Shown piece by piece: positions 17,666 to 26,727 of a stretch of DNA of 64,000 nt. The stretch's first letter is position 1. Every line of letters begins with the position of its first letter. Origin of the DNA: Hymenobacter sp. YIM 151500-1 (GTDB lineage: Bacteria > Bacteroidota > Bacteroidia > Cytophagales > Hymenobacteraceae); contig NZ_CP110139.1 of NCBI RefSeq assembly GCF_025979885.1, positions 2,108,001-2,172,000 of the forward strand, in the 5' to 3' direction. The notes beneath the pieces were generated by a model. That model ran no database searches. It was not told where the DNA came from and was given only the letters and a program-made list of their open reading frames with translations. The position numbers were made by a program, and so were the translations under genes.

Positions 17666-18904
17666 ACAGTGTAGAGCGTTGTGCCGGTTGTGGAATCGGC
17701 GGTGTGGAAAGGAAAAGGGTCGTCCTGCATGGCCCCGCCAGACGCAGGACCATGAGTTATAAGTAGGTAGATAGGCGGCGGAAAAAAGCGGAGACTGGTG
17801 CAGCAACTGCCCGCGCAGGCCCAGGACTCTGGACTTCCGTTTTACTGCGCGCACGGCCACAAAACCGCGGGAAAGCCAGCCGGGTCCCGGTGCTGAGGGC
17901 AGGCTCAGGACAGCATGATGCCAGGCTTGCCAGTTGTTGCCCCATGGGTGCGGGCTAAGTTGCCCTATGCCAGCAGGCAGGCTCAGCGCTTGGCATGTGG
18001 GCACCAGTCCGTAGCCACGAATTAGTGCGCTTCAGTCCGGCATTTTCGGCTTCACCGGCCGTGTGTTGCCCGGATAGCAGCCCGTTAGTTAGTGAAGCTG
18101 GAAATCAGCAAGTCAAGCGTGGTGCTATACCCCGCTGGCTGGTAGTCACCCACGGCCTTGATGGTCGCCTTGCGGGTGAGTTTTGGGTGTGCAGGCTCCG
18201 TTTAAACGATACGCCTGCGGGTTATCAGCAACGACGTCCCAGCCACTCAGCTGCGGGTACATCAGTTGTGCATGCCGTACAGAAACCGGTGGGCAGCACC
18301 CCGCCGTGATTTTCCTAGGTCCGGTCGTTTTGGCGAAAATCTACCTTAAAAGGTAGAAACGCCATCCACTCTCACGCCTGGCTTGCTGGTGTACAAGGTT
18401 GCGTAGCTGCGGGCAGCGTGGCAGCTTTCAATACCCAGGCTACATGTGGCCCGGTAGAGTACAATGGGACATGATTGAGCAAAGTTGTTTTCATAAGCAG
18501 TAGGTAAGGCGGGAAGCAGCTAACCAGCGAAGCCAAGCACATCAAGCAGAACAAAGGCCGTTATGACAAAACTAAGTACCGGTCTTCCCAATATGCTTTT
18601 TCACGGTCAGGTCCGTGTCAGTTTACAAACCCTATGCCATTGGCCGCCAGGCTTGAATAGTTTAATTTCATTTTTTGTTAAGTAACAGTTACTAAATTAC
18701 TTATAATTAATTTATCTTTTTATAGTTACAAAATAAATACTCATAAATCGCTCCCTCCAAACGGAGAAATCCCTAAGCAGCTCCCGTACACGGGATTTGT
18801 ATTTATGCAGTAGATAATTACTTGTGGAGAGTAGGTTGACAAGATTGATTTGTCTATTTTGGCGAAGCTGTACGCTTATTTTCGGCTCCTCTTCCCACTT
18901 GTTT
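17666..18904. other. Long gene-free region, AT-rich at its right end
   Basis: About 1.24 kb separates the secreted cluster from the divergent sensor kinase gene. The short frames in it have no start-site support or recognisable domains. Bases 18640-18830 are strikingly AT-rich compared with the rest of the window. The region must hold the promoters for both directions. I see no RNA gene. Confidence 0.6.
18836..18862 (+). promoter_or_regulatory. Possible Bacteroidota-type promoter for the sensor kinase
   Basis: A TTG at 18836-18838 and TATTTTGG at 18855-18862 (one mismatch to the TAnnTTTG -7 consensus) lie about 40 bases before the chosen ATG at 18905. The spacing is slightly short for the family consensus, so this is weak. 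Confidence 0.25.
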
Positions 18905-20782
18905 ATGCTACGGTTTTGCCTGATTCTGCTCTGCCTGTTAACGTGCCGTGTTTCGGTTGGAGCCAGCCAACACCCGCAAGCTGTAGATAGTTTGTTGCGG
19001 TTACTCCCTGGTAGCCCTGACACTACTAAGGTGAAGTTGTGGCTTAAAGTGTCGCAGTATTACGAAATCAATGATCTTAGCAAAGCTCAACAATACAGTG
19101 AGCAGGCGTTGGAGTTGGCCCAACGGATTCGTTGGCGGCGTGGAGTAGCCCTAGCACGCTTACACTTGGGAACGGCGTATGGGCTCCAGAGTGATTTTCC
19201 TAACGCGCAGGCCCAGTTTATTCAAGCATTTACCTATTGGCACGGTCGAGAGAAAGACAAAAGCTATTTCCACTGTGTAATCAATCTTGGTGGTATCACC
19301 TCGCACATGGGCGATGATCCTGCTACAGCTAAATGGCTCGCGCTAGCGCTCAAATCAGCTCGAGCCCGGCACGATACTTCCGGAATAGTACGCACGTATA
19401 TGTCTTATGCACTGCATTCTAATCGTCAGCGGAACTGGCAGGAATCCATTGTGTGGTATAAACGAACTTTGCCATTGCTTCAAGCTTCCCCGAAGCCGAG
19501 GTCAGAGAATACTATTTATGACGAGACAATAATCTGGAACAACATAGCGGATATGCACCTGCAACTAGGTCAGCCGCGACAGGCGCTTCCTTATTTATCT
19601 CGTGCTTTGGCTCGAACGCACAAGGGCAGTGACAGAACAATTCTACTGGTTGTTAATGGAACTATGGCTCAGGCCTATCGCTCCCTGAAGGAGCCGGGTA
19701 AAGCGTTGCCTTATGCGCTGCGAGCTAGGCTCCTGGCAGTAGCGCTTAAAGCTAAGACGTATGAGCAGCAGTGCGATACTATCTTGGCCCATATTGAAGC
19801 TGCCCGCGGCAACTATCGTGCTGCCTACCGTTACGCTGAGCAGGGCGCGGCCATTGAGCGAGCATTACTCAGCGAAGCCAAGGCCAAGGCGCTGGCTGAG
19901 TCACAGACACGTTACGAAACCCAGCAGAAAGAGCAGAATATAAAAGTCCTCACCCAGCGCAACCAGCTGCTGGCCCAGCGCAGCGAGGTGCAGCGCCTCA
20001 CGGCCGAGCGCCAGCGGGTGCTGCGCAATACCGGGTTTGGAGCCTCGGCTTTGCTGCTCGTAGCCATGGGTATTGGCTACCGCCGCTACCAGAGCCGCCA
20101 GCGCCTGCTGCGGCTGCTTGACGCGCAAAACCAGGAGAAAACATTGTTGCTGAAGGAGGTGCACCACCGCGTGAAGAACAACCTGCAAATCGTGCTCAGT
20201 CTGCTGAACACCCAACTCAGAAGGCTGCGTGAGCCAGCCGCCAGCCACGCCATTCGTGAGAGCCAGAGCCGGGTGCAGGCCATGGCCTTGCTACACCAAA
20301 GCCTCTACCAGGCCGATAGTCTGGCGCGGGTCGATATGAACAGCTACTTAACGGAGCTGGTCGAGGCGCTGCGCCGCACGTTCCGCGCCGAAACCCGCGG
20401 CGTAGCCATCGAGCTGGCAGTGGCGCAGGTTGAGCTAAACACGCACACGGCCGTGCCCCTGGGGCTGATTGTGAACGAGCTGCTGACCAACGCCTTCAAG
20501 TACGCCTTCCCGCCGGGCCACCCCAACAAGCAGGTGCGGGTAGAGCTGACGGAGGCGGGGTCCGCCCTCTACGAGCTGCAAGTAACCGACAACGGAGTAG
20601 GCCTGCCGGAAGGCGTGGACCCCAGTACCGTCCGGTCGTTGGGGCTGAACCTGGTAGGCGGTCTGGCGCAGCAGCTGGATGCCACCTTGACGGTTGAGCG
20701 CACCAACGGCACCTCGTTCCGCATTGTATTTACCGAGGTGGCGCCCGAAGCCAAGCACATTCCCATGGCCGAGTTTTCCTGA
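18905..20782 (+). CDS. TPR-containing sensor histidine kinase (HisKA_2 type)
   Basis: The ATG at 18905 gives 625 residues and places a signal or first membrane segment at once (MLRFCLILLCLLTCRVSVGA). A GTG at 18824 is less likely. Residues 30-330 are helical TPR repeats, predicted periplasmic. A coiled coil follows (about 325-370), then one membrane helix (about 374-392). The dimerisation/phosphoacceptor region has E-V-H-H-R-V-K-N-N-L-Q with the phospho-histidine at H420 or H421, which is HisKA_2. The ATP-binding domain shows N-E-L-L-T-N-A-F-K-Y and D-N-G-V-G-L. The response regulator 153 bp downstream is the probable partner. The periplasmic half is much poorer in GC than the kinase half (one sampled 60-base line each: 38% at 19021-19080, 70% at 20341-20400), hinting at a mosaic origin. 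Confidence 0.92.
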   Translation: MLRFCLILLCLLTCRVSVGASQHPQAVDSLLRLLPGSPDTTKVKLWLKVSQYYEINDLSKAQQYSEQALELAQRIRWRRGVALARLHLGTAYGLQSDFPNAQAQFIQAFTYWHGREKDKSYFHCVINLGGITSHMGDDPATAKWLALALKSARARHDTSGIVRTYMSYALHSNRQRNWQESIVWYKRTLPLLQASPKPRSENTIYDETIIWNNIADMHLQLGQPRQALPYLSRALARTHKGSDRTILLVVNGTMAQAYRSLKEPGKALPYALRARLLAVALKAKTYEQQCDTILAHIEAARGNYRAAYRYAEQGAAIERALLSEAKAKALAESQTRYETQQKEQNIKVLTQRNQLLAQRSEVQRLTAERQRVLRNTGFGASALLLVAMGIGYRRYQSRQRLLRLLDAQNQEKTLLLKEVHHRVKNNLQIVLSLLNTQLRRLREPAASHAIRESQSRVQAMALLHQSLYQADSLARVDMNSYLTELVEALRRTFRAETRGVAIELAVAQVELNTHTAVPLGLIVNELLTNAFKYAFPPGHPNKQVRVELTEAGSALYELQVTDNGVGLPEGVDPSTVRSLGLNLVGGLAQQLDATLTVERTNGTSFRIVFTEVAPEAKHIPMAEFS

Positions 20783-20935
20783 TTGTTGCCGCTGAGCAGC
20801 TGGCTGCGTTATGGGCCGGGAGGCCAGAGCGGGGCAGAGACGCGCCCCCAGCCAGCCAACCTGGTAGCGTACTGCAACCTGCTGCTCAGCGTCTGATTCA
20901 GCTACGCATCTGTTCAACAAACTTTGCCCACTGTA

Positions 20936-22354
20936 ATGCAGTCTGATTACAAGCAACTTGCCCGCATTCTGATTGTAGAGGACGAGTACGTCATTGCCAA
21001 TGATTTAAGCAGCCTGCTGCTGGAGCACATGCCTCACACCAGCGTTTTGCTGGCCAAGTCGGTTCCCGAAGCAGTACGCGTAATTACGCACAAGCACCCG
21101 GAGCTGGTGTTGGTAGACATTCGCCTGCGTGGTGAGCAGACCGGTATCGACTTAGGCAAGCTCCTGAGCACCCGCTACCGCCTCCCCTTTATCTACGTTA
21201 CCTCGCACGCCGACAAGCAAACCCTGCAGCAGGCCGTGGCCACGCAGCCCTACGGCTATATCGTGAAGCCTTTTGAGGAAGACGACATTTTTGTGGCGCT
21301 CGAGGCGGCCTGGAATCGGTACACGAGTGAGCAGCTGGTGCGGCAGCAAGCTTGCCTGACCGAAGAGCTGCGCGCCGTCCACCACCTCGACAGCTTCGTA
21401 GCGCAGGACCCCGGTACGCACGCCGCCTTGCAGCTGGTGCAGCAGGTAGCGCCCGTCGACATGACGGCGCTGCTGCTGGGCGAAACGGGTACCGGCAAAG
21501 AGCTGTTTGCCCGCGCCATTCACGAGCACTCGGCCCGCCGCGACCAGCCCCTGGTGAAAGTGAACTGCGCGGCGCTGCCGGCTCAGCTTATCGAAAGCGA
21601 GTTATTCGGCCACGAGAAAGGGGCGTTTACCGGGGCTATGGCGCGGCGCATCGGCAAGTTTGAGGTAGCGGATAAAGGCACCCTGTTCCTGGACGAAATC
21701 GGGGAGCTGCCGCTGGAGCTGCAGCCTAAGCTGCTGCGGGTGCTGCAGGAAAAGGAAATCGAGCGGCTGGGCAGCAACACCCCGCTGCCGATAGATGTGC
21801 GCATTATTGCGGCCACCAACCGCAACCTGGCAGAGGAAGTAGCCGCCGGCCGCTTCCGCGCCGACTTGTACTACCGCTTAAGCATATTTCCCATCACCAT
21901 TCCGCCACTCCGCGAGCGGCCGGGCGACATCCTGCCATTAGCCGCTTATTTTCTGGCCAACATGAGCAAGCAGCTGGGCAAGCCGCTAAAGGGGTTCCAT
22001 GCAACAGCCCAGCAGGAACTGGTGAATTATAGCTGGCCCGGCAACGTGCGGGAGTTGCAGCACGTGGTAGAGCGGGCCGCGTTGCTGGCGTCTTCCCCCA
22101 TGGTTATGACCCTGGGGCTACAACACGCGCCCGCCGAGACGCGAGCCGCCAACGCCCCCAGCAAGCCTGCCTTGCCCAAGCCATTGCACGAAGTAGAGCG
22201 AGAGGCGATTCTGGCGGCCCTGGACTTTTGTAAAGGGCGCCTCCGGGGCGAGGGAGGCGCCGCCGAATACCTGCAAATTCCGGCAAACACGCTGGATGGA
22301 CGTATGCGCCGGCTGGGCATTAAAAAAGGCTTCGGGACTTCTCAGACTGCTTAA
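20936..22354 (+). CDS. Sigma-54-dependent response regulator (NtrC family)
   Basis: The ATG at 20936 is preferred over a TTG at 20924; it gives 472 residues. The receiver domain (about 8-125) carries the acidic pair E-D near residue 14 and phospho-acceptor D61 in V-D-I-R-L, with the K in V-K-P-F. The AAA+ domain (about 155-385) has a Walker A G-E-T-G-T-G-K-E from residue 182 and the sigma-54 contact loop G-A-F-T-G-A at 229-234. Walker B is [10 protein letters not shown] Fis-type helix-turn-helix closes the protein (about 425-470). It should activate sigma-54 promoters after phosphorylation by the kinase encoded upstream. Pairing of a HisKA_2 kinase with an NtrC-type regulator is inferred from adjacency only; the targets are unknown. 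Confidence 0.94.
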   Translation: MQSDYKQLARILIVEDEYVIANDLSSLLLEHMPHTSVLLAKSVPEAVRVITHKHPELVLVDIRLRGEQTGIDLGKLLSTRYRLPFIYVTSHADKQTLQQAVATQPYGYIVKPFEEDDIFVALEAAWNRYTSEQLVRQQACLTEELRAVHHLDSFVAQDPGTHAALQLVQQVAPVDMTALLLGETGTGKELFARAIHEHSARRDQPLVKVNCAALPAQLIESELFGHEKGAFTGAMARRIGKFEVADKGTLFLDEIGELPLELQPKLLRVLQEKEIERLGSNTPLPIDVRIIAATNRNLAEEVAAGRFRADLYYRLSIFPITIPPLRERPGDILPLAAYFLANMSKQLGKPLKGFHATAQQELVNYSWPGNVRELQHVVERAALLASSPMVMTLGLQHAPAETRAANAPSKPALPKPLHEVEREAILAALDFCKGRLRGEGGAAEYLQIPANTLDGRMRRLGIKKGFGTSQTA

Positions 22355-22750
22355 AAGCCTGCTTGCGTTACGCTCCCAGGTTGACCGGTGTAGCAACGCA
22401 ACCAGTATGCCACTAGCTTCATAGGAGCGGTTTGCGTTAGCTACAAGTAGGTTAGCTTGCTGTAGCGACGCGACCCTTCGCGGCGGCTGGGTGAACGATT
22501 TGTATGCGAGCAGCCGCAACACGCCGCATCTTTACAGGGTGCCGGCATTCTCACCCATAATGCAACCAGCTTCTCAGCGAGGACAAATCCGTAGCCAGCA
22601 AAACGGAAGCAGCCTTCTGAGTTTATTACCGCCAGCTACTGCTACAGCCGCTGTGGTGCAGCAGTCAACTTTGCTTGTATTCCGTGCGTTTAGGGCCTGC
22701 TGAAACCCTGCTGAGCTGGCGGAAGACCTTGCCAGATTTGCTGCTCCTGC
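22355..22750. other. Gene-free spacer between regulator and esterase genes
   Basis: About 400 bp without a credible coding frame. I see no strong terminator or repeat here. It probably holds the esterase promoter. Confidence 0.5.
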
Positions 22751-24076
22751 ATGCTTACGCCTGATTCGCCTCACTTCTACACGCCTGCGGGTACCATCAT
22801 CGGCTGGCGCGACGGTGCGGTTGTACGCGCCAGTGGCATCCGCTACGCCCGCGCTGCACGCTTTCAGCCACCCGTCGACGAGCCTCCGTCTGCCGGGCCC
22901 TTGCTGGCTACCGCGCCCGGTCCGGCCTGCCCGCAGGTGGTCGATTCGTTGCTGAACCAAGCCCTGGGGCCGGCCCTGGCGGGGCGCACCTACGACGAGG
23001 ACTGCCTGCGGCTGACTGTAACCACTCCGGGCGACGGGCTGCCAACGGAGCGGCTGCCCGTGCTGGTCTGGGTGCACGGCGGCTCCTACGTGAGCGGGGC
23101 CGGCGACCTGGCCTTTTACGACCCGGCGCCGCTCGTTGCTGAGCAGCGGGTGGTAGTGGTGGCCGTTACTTACCGCCTGGGGCTGTTTGGCTTTCTGGGC
23201 CGTGCCGACGCACCGGCCAACCTGGGCCTGCTGGACTTGCTGTCGGCGTTGCGGTGGGTGCAGCGTACCATCGCCGGCTTCGGGGGCGACCCGGCCTGCG
23301 TAACTCTGCTGGGCCACTCCTCCGGGGGCGACGCCGCCGCGCACCTGCTCGTCGCGGAAGGCGCCGCGGGCTTGTTCCAGCGCGTTATACTGCACAGCGC
23401 CCCGCTGGGACTGGCTCCGAACCGGGCCCGCATGACCCAGGCCATGGCCGCGGCCGTGGGCGCTATTCCCGCCGATGCTCCCTACCAGGAGGTGCTAACC
23501 CGCGAAGTCCTGGCCTGGCGGGCCGCGCGCTGGGCTGGGCTGAAAAGCGGAATGCCCTTCGGCACCCAGTACGGCGCCTATCCTTTGCCGGACGAAGCGG
23601 CCCTCGACCAAGCCTGGCGCGCAGCGGCCCCGACCGTAGACGTGCTCATTGGCGCTACGGCCGAGGAACTGCGGTTTTTCGCCGTCATCGACCCTAAGTT
23701 TCGCTGGCTCGGGCGTCTGCCGTTGGGGCCAGCACTAACTCGCCGGCTTGTGGCGGCTGGCTCACGCCGCATCTACGTGGACCCAGCGGCGGCCTTTGCC
23801 AACCGGCACGCCCAGGCCGGCGGCCGGGCCTACCTGTTTACCGTGACGTACCGCCCCCAGGGCAGCGCGTTTGGCGCGGCCCACACCATCGACCTGCCCT
23901 TGCTCTTCGGGACGCAGGAAACGTGGGCAGCCGTACCCCTACTCGGCGACGCCCCGTGGGAAGAAGTGGACCGGGCCGGCCGGCAGGTGCGTCGGCTGTG
24001 GGCAGAGTTTGCCCGCACCGGCGCATTGCCGGCTACCGCGGAAATACCCGGAGTGCTGCACGTGCGCCGGGTATAA
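22751..24076 (+). CDS. Type-B carboxylesterase / lipase family protein
   Basis: The 441-residue alpha/beta hydrolase has no signal peptide. It shows the type-B carboxylesterase layout: an early C-L-R-L-T-V motif, oxyanion-hole H-G-G-S at 109-112, the nucleophile elbow G-H-S-S-G with S190, and the catalytic histidine H378 in A-H-T-I-D-L-P. Members hydrolyse carboxylic esters (p-nitrobenzyl esterase type); the natural substrate is unknown. The protein is shorter than the usual 500 or so residues, mainly in the C-terminal half. It stands alone on the plus strand, with a clear hairpin terminator about 180 bp after its stop, so it is likely its own transcription unit. It begins with ATG at 22751. 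Confidence 0.93.
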   Translation: MLTPDSPHFYTPAGTIIGWRDGAVVRASGIRYARAARFQPPVDEPPSAGPLLATAPGPACPQVVDSLLNQALGPALAGRTYDEDCLRLTVTTPGDGLPTERLPVLVWVHGGSYVSGAGDLAFYDPAPLVAEQRVVVVAVTYRLGLFGFLGRADAPANLGLLDLLSALRWVQRTIAGFGGDPACVTLLGHSSGGDAAAHLLVAEGAAGLFQRVILHSAPLGLAPNRARMTQAMAAAVGAIPADAPYQEVLTREVLAWRAARWAGLKSGMPFGTQYGAYPLPDEAALDQAWRAAAPTVDVLIGATAEELRFFAVIDPKFRWLGRLPLGPALTRRLVAAGSRRIYVDPAAAFANRHAQAGGRAYLFTVTYRPQGSAFGAAHTIDLPLLFGTQETWAAVPLLGDAPWEEVDRAGRQVRRLWAEFARTGALPATAEIPGVLHVRRV

Positions 24077-24251
24077 GGCCGCTGGCTCAACCGGGCGGCT
24101 TAGACGGCAGGCAATAGGTAAGCCGTCAGTTTTTCCAACCACAAACCCACTGTCCTGTGACGTTTAATCAGCTCGGTTGGTAATGGCGTACAGCGGTGAA
24201 GTAGCCCGCAGACGCGTATTGGCCCAGGCGAAGCCTATGGATAAGGCCTGC

Positions 24252-24289
24252 AAAAACCGGGAGCGGGCTACTGCCCACTCCCGGCTTTT
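24252..24289 (+). terminator. Rho-independent terminator after the esterase gene
   Basis: A stem of CCGGGAG and GGGC paired with GCCC and CTCCCGG (24257-24284) is preceded by A-rich and followed by T-rich DNA (CTTTTG). This is a good intrinsic terminator. Confidence 0.7.
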
Positions 24290-24334
24290 GTGGTTGCTGT
24301 AGCTAACTTAAGTTGCGGAGGATAAAAACTAGAG

Positions 24335-24550
24335 CTAAGAAGCTAGTTCCCCTCCTTGCCAAGGAGGGGCTAGGTGTAGTTGACCGGAGCGTGAGAGTTC
24401 CTGGCTCTAGTTGCCTCACCCCAACCCCTCTCCGGAAAGGGAGAGGGGCTCTAGCTTTTAGCTGGACGTTCTGTCAATTGTCAACCACCCCTGCCCCAGT
24501 TGCTTGATGCGCAACGCTTGATGCGCGGAATTTTCCAAGGAGGGGAATTA
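24335..24550. repeat. Composite of short palindromic intergenic repeats
   Basis: This holds several palindromes: CCCCTCC-TTGCCA-GGAGGGG near 24350, CCCCTCTCC-GGAAA-GGGAGAGGGG near 24424-24447, and a further half copy near 24535. The CCTCACCCC and AGGAGGGGCT blocks also occur in the element at 62130-62358, and the CCTCTCC core also at 37144-37182. It looks like nested or decayed copies of one MITE-like family. Confidence 0.65.
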
Positions 24551-24560
24551 GAGCCAGCAG

Positions 24561-25586
24561 CTAGGCCAGCACCTGAATCACGGCTTCGGAGAACCGTTCC
24601 ATTTCTTCGAGCTGGGGGCTGCACTGGAGCAGAAACAAATCCACGCCCACGGCCTCGAAAGCGGCAATGCGCTCCGCCAGCTGGTCGGGGGTGCCGGTGA
24701 GGCCGGAGCGCAGGCCGCGGTTTGATACGGAGTAGTCTTGCAAGGACACCTGGTTTTCGAGCTGGGTGCCGGCCAGCCACTGCTGGTAGTTTTTGTAGCC
24801 GGCCGCCGAGCCCTGCACGTTGGTAATGCGGGCCAGCTCCTGCTGCACTTCCTGCTCGGTGTTGCGCACGATGGCGTAGGCGGCCACGCCAAACTTCATG
24901 GGCGGCAAACCCAGCTTGTCGCGGCGCTGGCTCAGGTCCTGGATGCGGCGGCCAATGGCGGCCGGCTCGTCGCCGTGCATCACGTAGCCGTCGCACTGGG
25001 CGGCAATCAGGTTTTTGGCCGCCTCCGACTCGCCCCCGGCGTAGATGAACGGCCGCGGCTTCGACACCGGCTTGGGTTGCAGGATGGAGTCCGTCACCTT
25101 GTAGTACTTGCCCTCGAAGGTGAAGTGGTCCTGCTTCCAGAGGTTGTCGACCACGTGCAGCCACTCGGCGGTGCGGGCGTACCGGTCGTCGTGCTGCTCG
25201 AAGTGCACGCCGTACTTCGTGGCCTCGTCCTGCCACCACGACGACACCACGTTCAACGACAGCCGCCCGCCGCTGATGTGGTCGATGTTGGCCGCCTGCT
25301 TGGCCAGCAAAGCCGGCGAGTGGAACGTGGGCCGCACGGCCACCATCAGCTCCAGCTTCCGGGTGACGGCCGCCAGGGCCGCGGCCGTGCTCCAGGCATC
25401 CAGCGAGGGGGCTTCCTCGCCCTTGATGTCGTTGAGGTTCAGCTCGGCAATGAGCGACAGGTCGTAGCCCAGCTCCTCGCTGCGCTGGGCCAGCGTCTTC
25501 ACGTAGTCCCAGTCGGCGCGCATGTTTTCGTCTTCGACGTTGCGCAGCCACCCGCCAAAAACGGGCATCCAATAACCGTATCTCAT
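24561..25586 (-). CDS. LLM-class flavin-dependent oxidoreductase (SsuD-like)
   Basis: The ATG at 25586 gives 341 residues starting M-R-Y-G-Y-W-M-P-V-F-G-G-W, as expected for the first strand of the luciferase-like monooxygenase barrel. The start at 25631 would translate part of a repeat element and is rejected. Typical LLM features are R-P-T-F-H-S-P, the S-G-G-R-L-S-L-N-V-V-S-S-W-W signature (about 120-133), F-E-G-K-Y-Y-K-V and Y-A-G-G-E-S-E. The family uses reduced FMN and O2 to oxidise sulfonates, amines, sulfides or alkanes. The substrate is unknown here. It lies downstream of the ATP-grasp ligase with a REP-like element in the gap; a second LLM gene is on the plus strand nearby. A supplying flavin reductase is not in the window. 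Confidence 0.93.
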   Translation of the reverse strand: MRYGYWMPVFGGWLRNVEDENMRADWDYVKTLAQRSEELGYDLSLIAELNLNDIKGEEAPSLDAWSTAAALAAVTRKLELMVAVRPTFHSPALLAKQAANIDHISGGRLSLNVVSSWWQDEATKYGVHFEQHDDRYARTAEWLHVVDNLWKQDHFTFEGKYYKVTDSILQPKPVSKPRPFIYAGGESEAAKNLIAAQCDGYVMHGDEPAAIGRRIQDLSQRRDKLGLPPMKFGVAAYAIVRNTEQEVQQELARITNVQGSAAGYKNYQQWLAGTQLENQVSLQDYSVSNRGLRSGLTGTPDQLAERIAAFEAVGVDLFLLQCSPQLEEMERFSEAVIQVLA

Positions 25587-25604
25587 GATTGTTGATTTTG
25601 TAAA

Positions 25605-25716
25605 AACGTCATGCTGAGCTTGCCGAAGCATCTCTCCCTCTGGCTAACTCAATCGTTTACCGAAGCGGGAGAGATGCTTCGACTCCGCCTCCGGCTCCGC
25701 TCAGCATGACCGTTCT
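25605..25716. repeat. REP-like palindromic repeat, copy 1
   Basis: The outer arms GTCATGCTGAGC and GCTCAGCATGAC are inverted, as are the inner AGCATCTCTCCC and GGGAGAGATGCT. The same element occurs at 35226-35339, and a diverged copy at 37091-37226. It fills most of the gap between the ATP-grasp and LLM genes and can fold into a long cruciform or RNA hairpin. Confidence 0.85.
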
Positions 25717-25722
25717 TTTTCT

Positions 25723-26727
25723 TCAGCTGTTGACCAGATTCAGTTCTTGCACCGCTGGCGCAGCGGCGGCTAGCTGCTCCTCCAGGTAGTCCACGAAGCG
25801 GGCGTAGGGGTCGAAGCCGACTACGTTCACGGCGTCGGCCACGAAGTTGGACAGGGCGTTGATGTCGTAGAACAGCACCTCGCCGGTGCGGTCGTCCACG
25901 AGGTACTCGATGCCGCCCACGTCGATTTTGGCGGCGGCTACCAGGCGCTCCACGGCTTCGATGACCTCGGCCGGGGGCGTGGTGGCTTCCACCTGAATGC
26001 CTTTTTTGGGCGCTTCGGTAAGGCAGAAGTCACCTTCGGTGGTGGCGGGCTCGTCGGGAATCTGGCAGATTTCGGCGGGGCACAGGTTGAAGCTGGTGCC
26101 GGTGGTGTACACCTTCATGGCGTAGAGAAACTTGCCGTTGAGCGTTTCGACGCGGGTGATGTGGCCGCCGCGGGGCGCCACAAACTCCTGCACCAGCGCG
26201 GTTTGGTCGATGCCCAGGTCAATCTGCCCGGCCTCTACGGCGGCGTGCAGGCCTGCGGGCGTGTCGAAGCGCACGATGCCGGCCCCACTGCCGCCAATGT
26301 TCACCTTCACCACCAGCGGAAAGCGTAGCTCCTGGGCCGCATCCGGAATGCGCGACACGTGGTTTACCACCCGCGACTTCGGAAACTTCAGCCCCAGGCC
26401 GGCCAGCAAATCCAGCTGCCGGGCCTTGTTGGTTTCGATGCCCGAGGCCACCGTGCCGTTGATGACGCGCACGCCCAGGCGCTCTAGGTGGGTGAGGAAA
26501 CCGGCCGTGTGGAAGATGCCCTGCCCGTGCCCGCGCAGGTAGGCCGAGGAACTCATGCGGTTGACAACCAGGCTGTAGCGGCTCTCGGTTTCGGCGGGGT
26601 CGAAGAGGTGGTGGGCGGCGTCAATCTTTTCGTAGGGCAGGCCGCGGCGGTCCAGCTCCGCAAACAGGGGCTTGAACCATTCGGGGTGCTCGTAGTAGAT
26701 GCCGATGAGCTTCTGGGTCTGAGACAT
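25723..26727 (-). CDS. RimK-like ATP-grasp ligase
   Basis: The 334-residue cytoplasmic protein has an N-terminal pre-ATP-grasp domain (about 1-110). The ATP-grasp fold follows: P-L-V-V-K-V-N-I-G-G-S-G-A-G as the nucleotide-binding lysine and glycine loop (about 137-150), a second basic patch Y-A-M-K-V-Y, and the Mg-binding V-G-G-I-E-Y and Y-D-I-N-A-L-S-N near the C-terminus. ATP-grasp enzymes of the RimK/glutathione-synthetase type join a carboxylate to an amine through an acyl-phosphate. The substrates are unknown. Adjacent LLM oxidoreductases and an amino-acid permease suggest that it makes or modifies an amino-acid conjugate. With the polyamine genes about 5-8 kb away, an amine such as a polyamine is a possible acceptor; that is speculation. 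Confidence 0.9.
   Translation of the reverse strand: MSQTQKLIGIYYEHPEWFKPLFAELDRRGLPYEKIDAAHHLFDPAETESRYSLVVNRMSSSAYLRGHGQGIFHTAGFLTHLERLGVRVINGTVASGIETNKARQLDLLAGLGLKFPKSRVVNHVSRIPDAAQELRFPLVVKVNIGGSGAGIVRFDTPAGLHAAVEAGQIDLGIDQTALVQEFVAPRGGHITRVETLNGKFLYAMKVYTTGTSFNLCPAEICQIPDEPATTEGDFCLTEAPKKGIQVEATTPPAEVIEAVERLVAAAKIDVGGIEYLVDDRTGEVLFYDINALSNFVADAVNVVGFDPYARFVDYLEEQLAAAAPAVQELNLVNS

Noticed and set aside
15770..17674. Plus-strand frame of 634 codons opposite the propeller protein
   Set aside because: Composition (H, V, G, A) is typical of reverse-complement codons. The opposite strand has a signal peptide and repeated blades.
17995..18309. A 104-codon plus-strand frame in the long gene-free region
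   Set aside because: No family match and no sensible protein composition; treated as chance.
20790..20891. 10-bp inverted repeat between kinase and regulator genes
   Set aside because: The arms (CGCTGAGCAG and its complement) are 82 bp apart and short; this may be chance in GC-rich DNA.
25587..25631. N-terminal extension of the LLM oxidoreductase (start at 25631)
   Set aside because: The extra codons read through the REP-like repeat; the family begins at the ATG at 25586.
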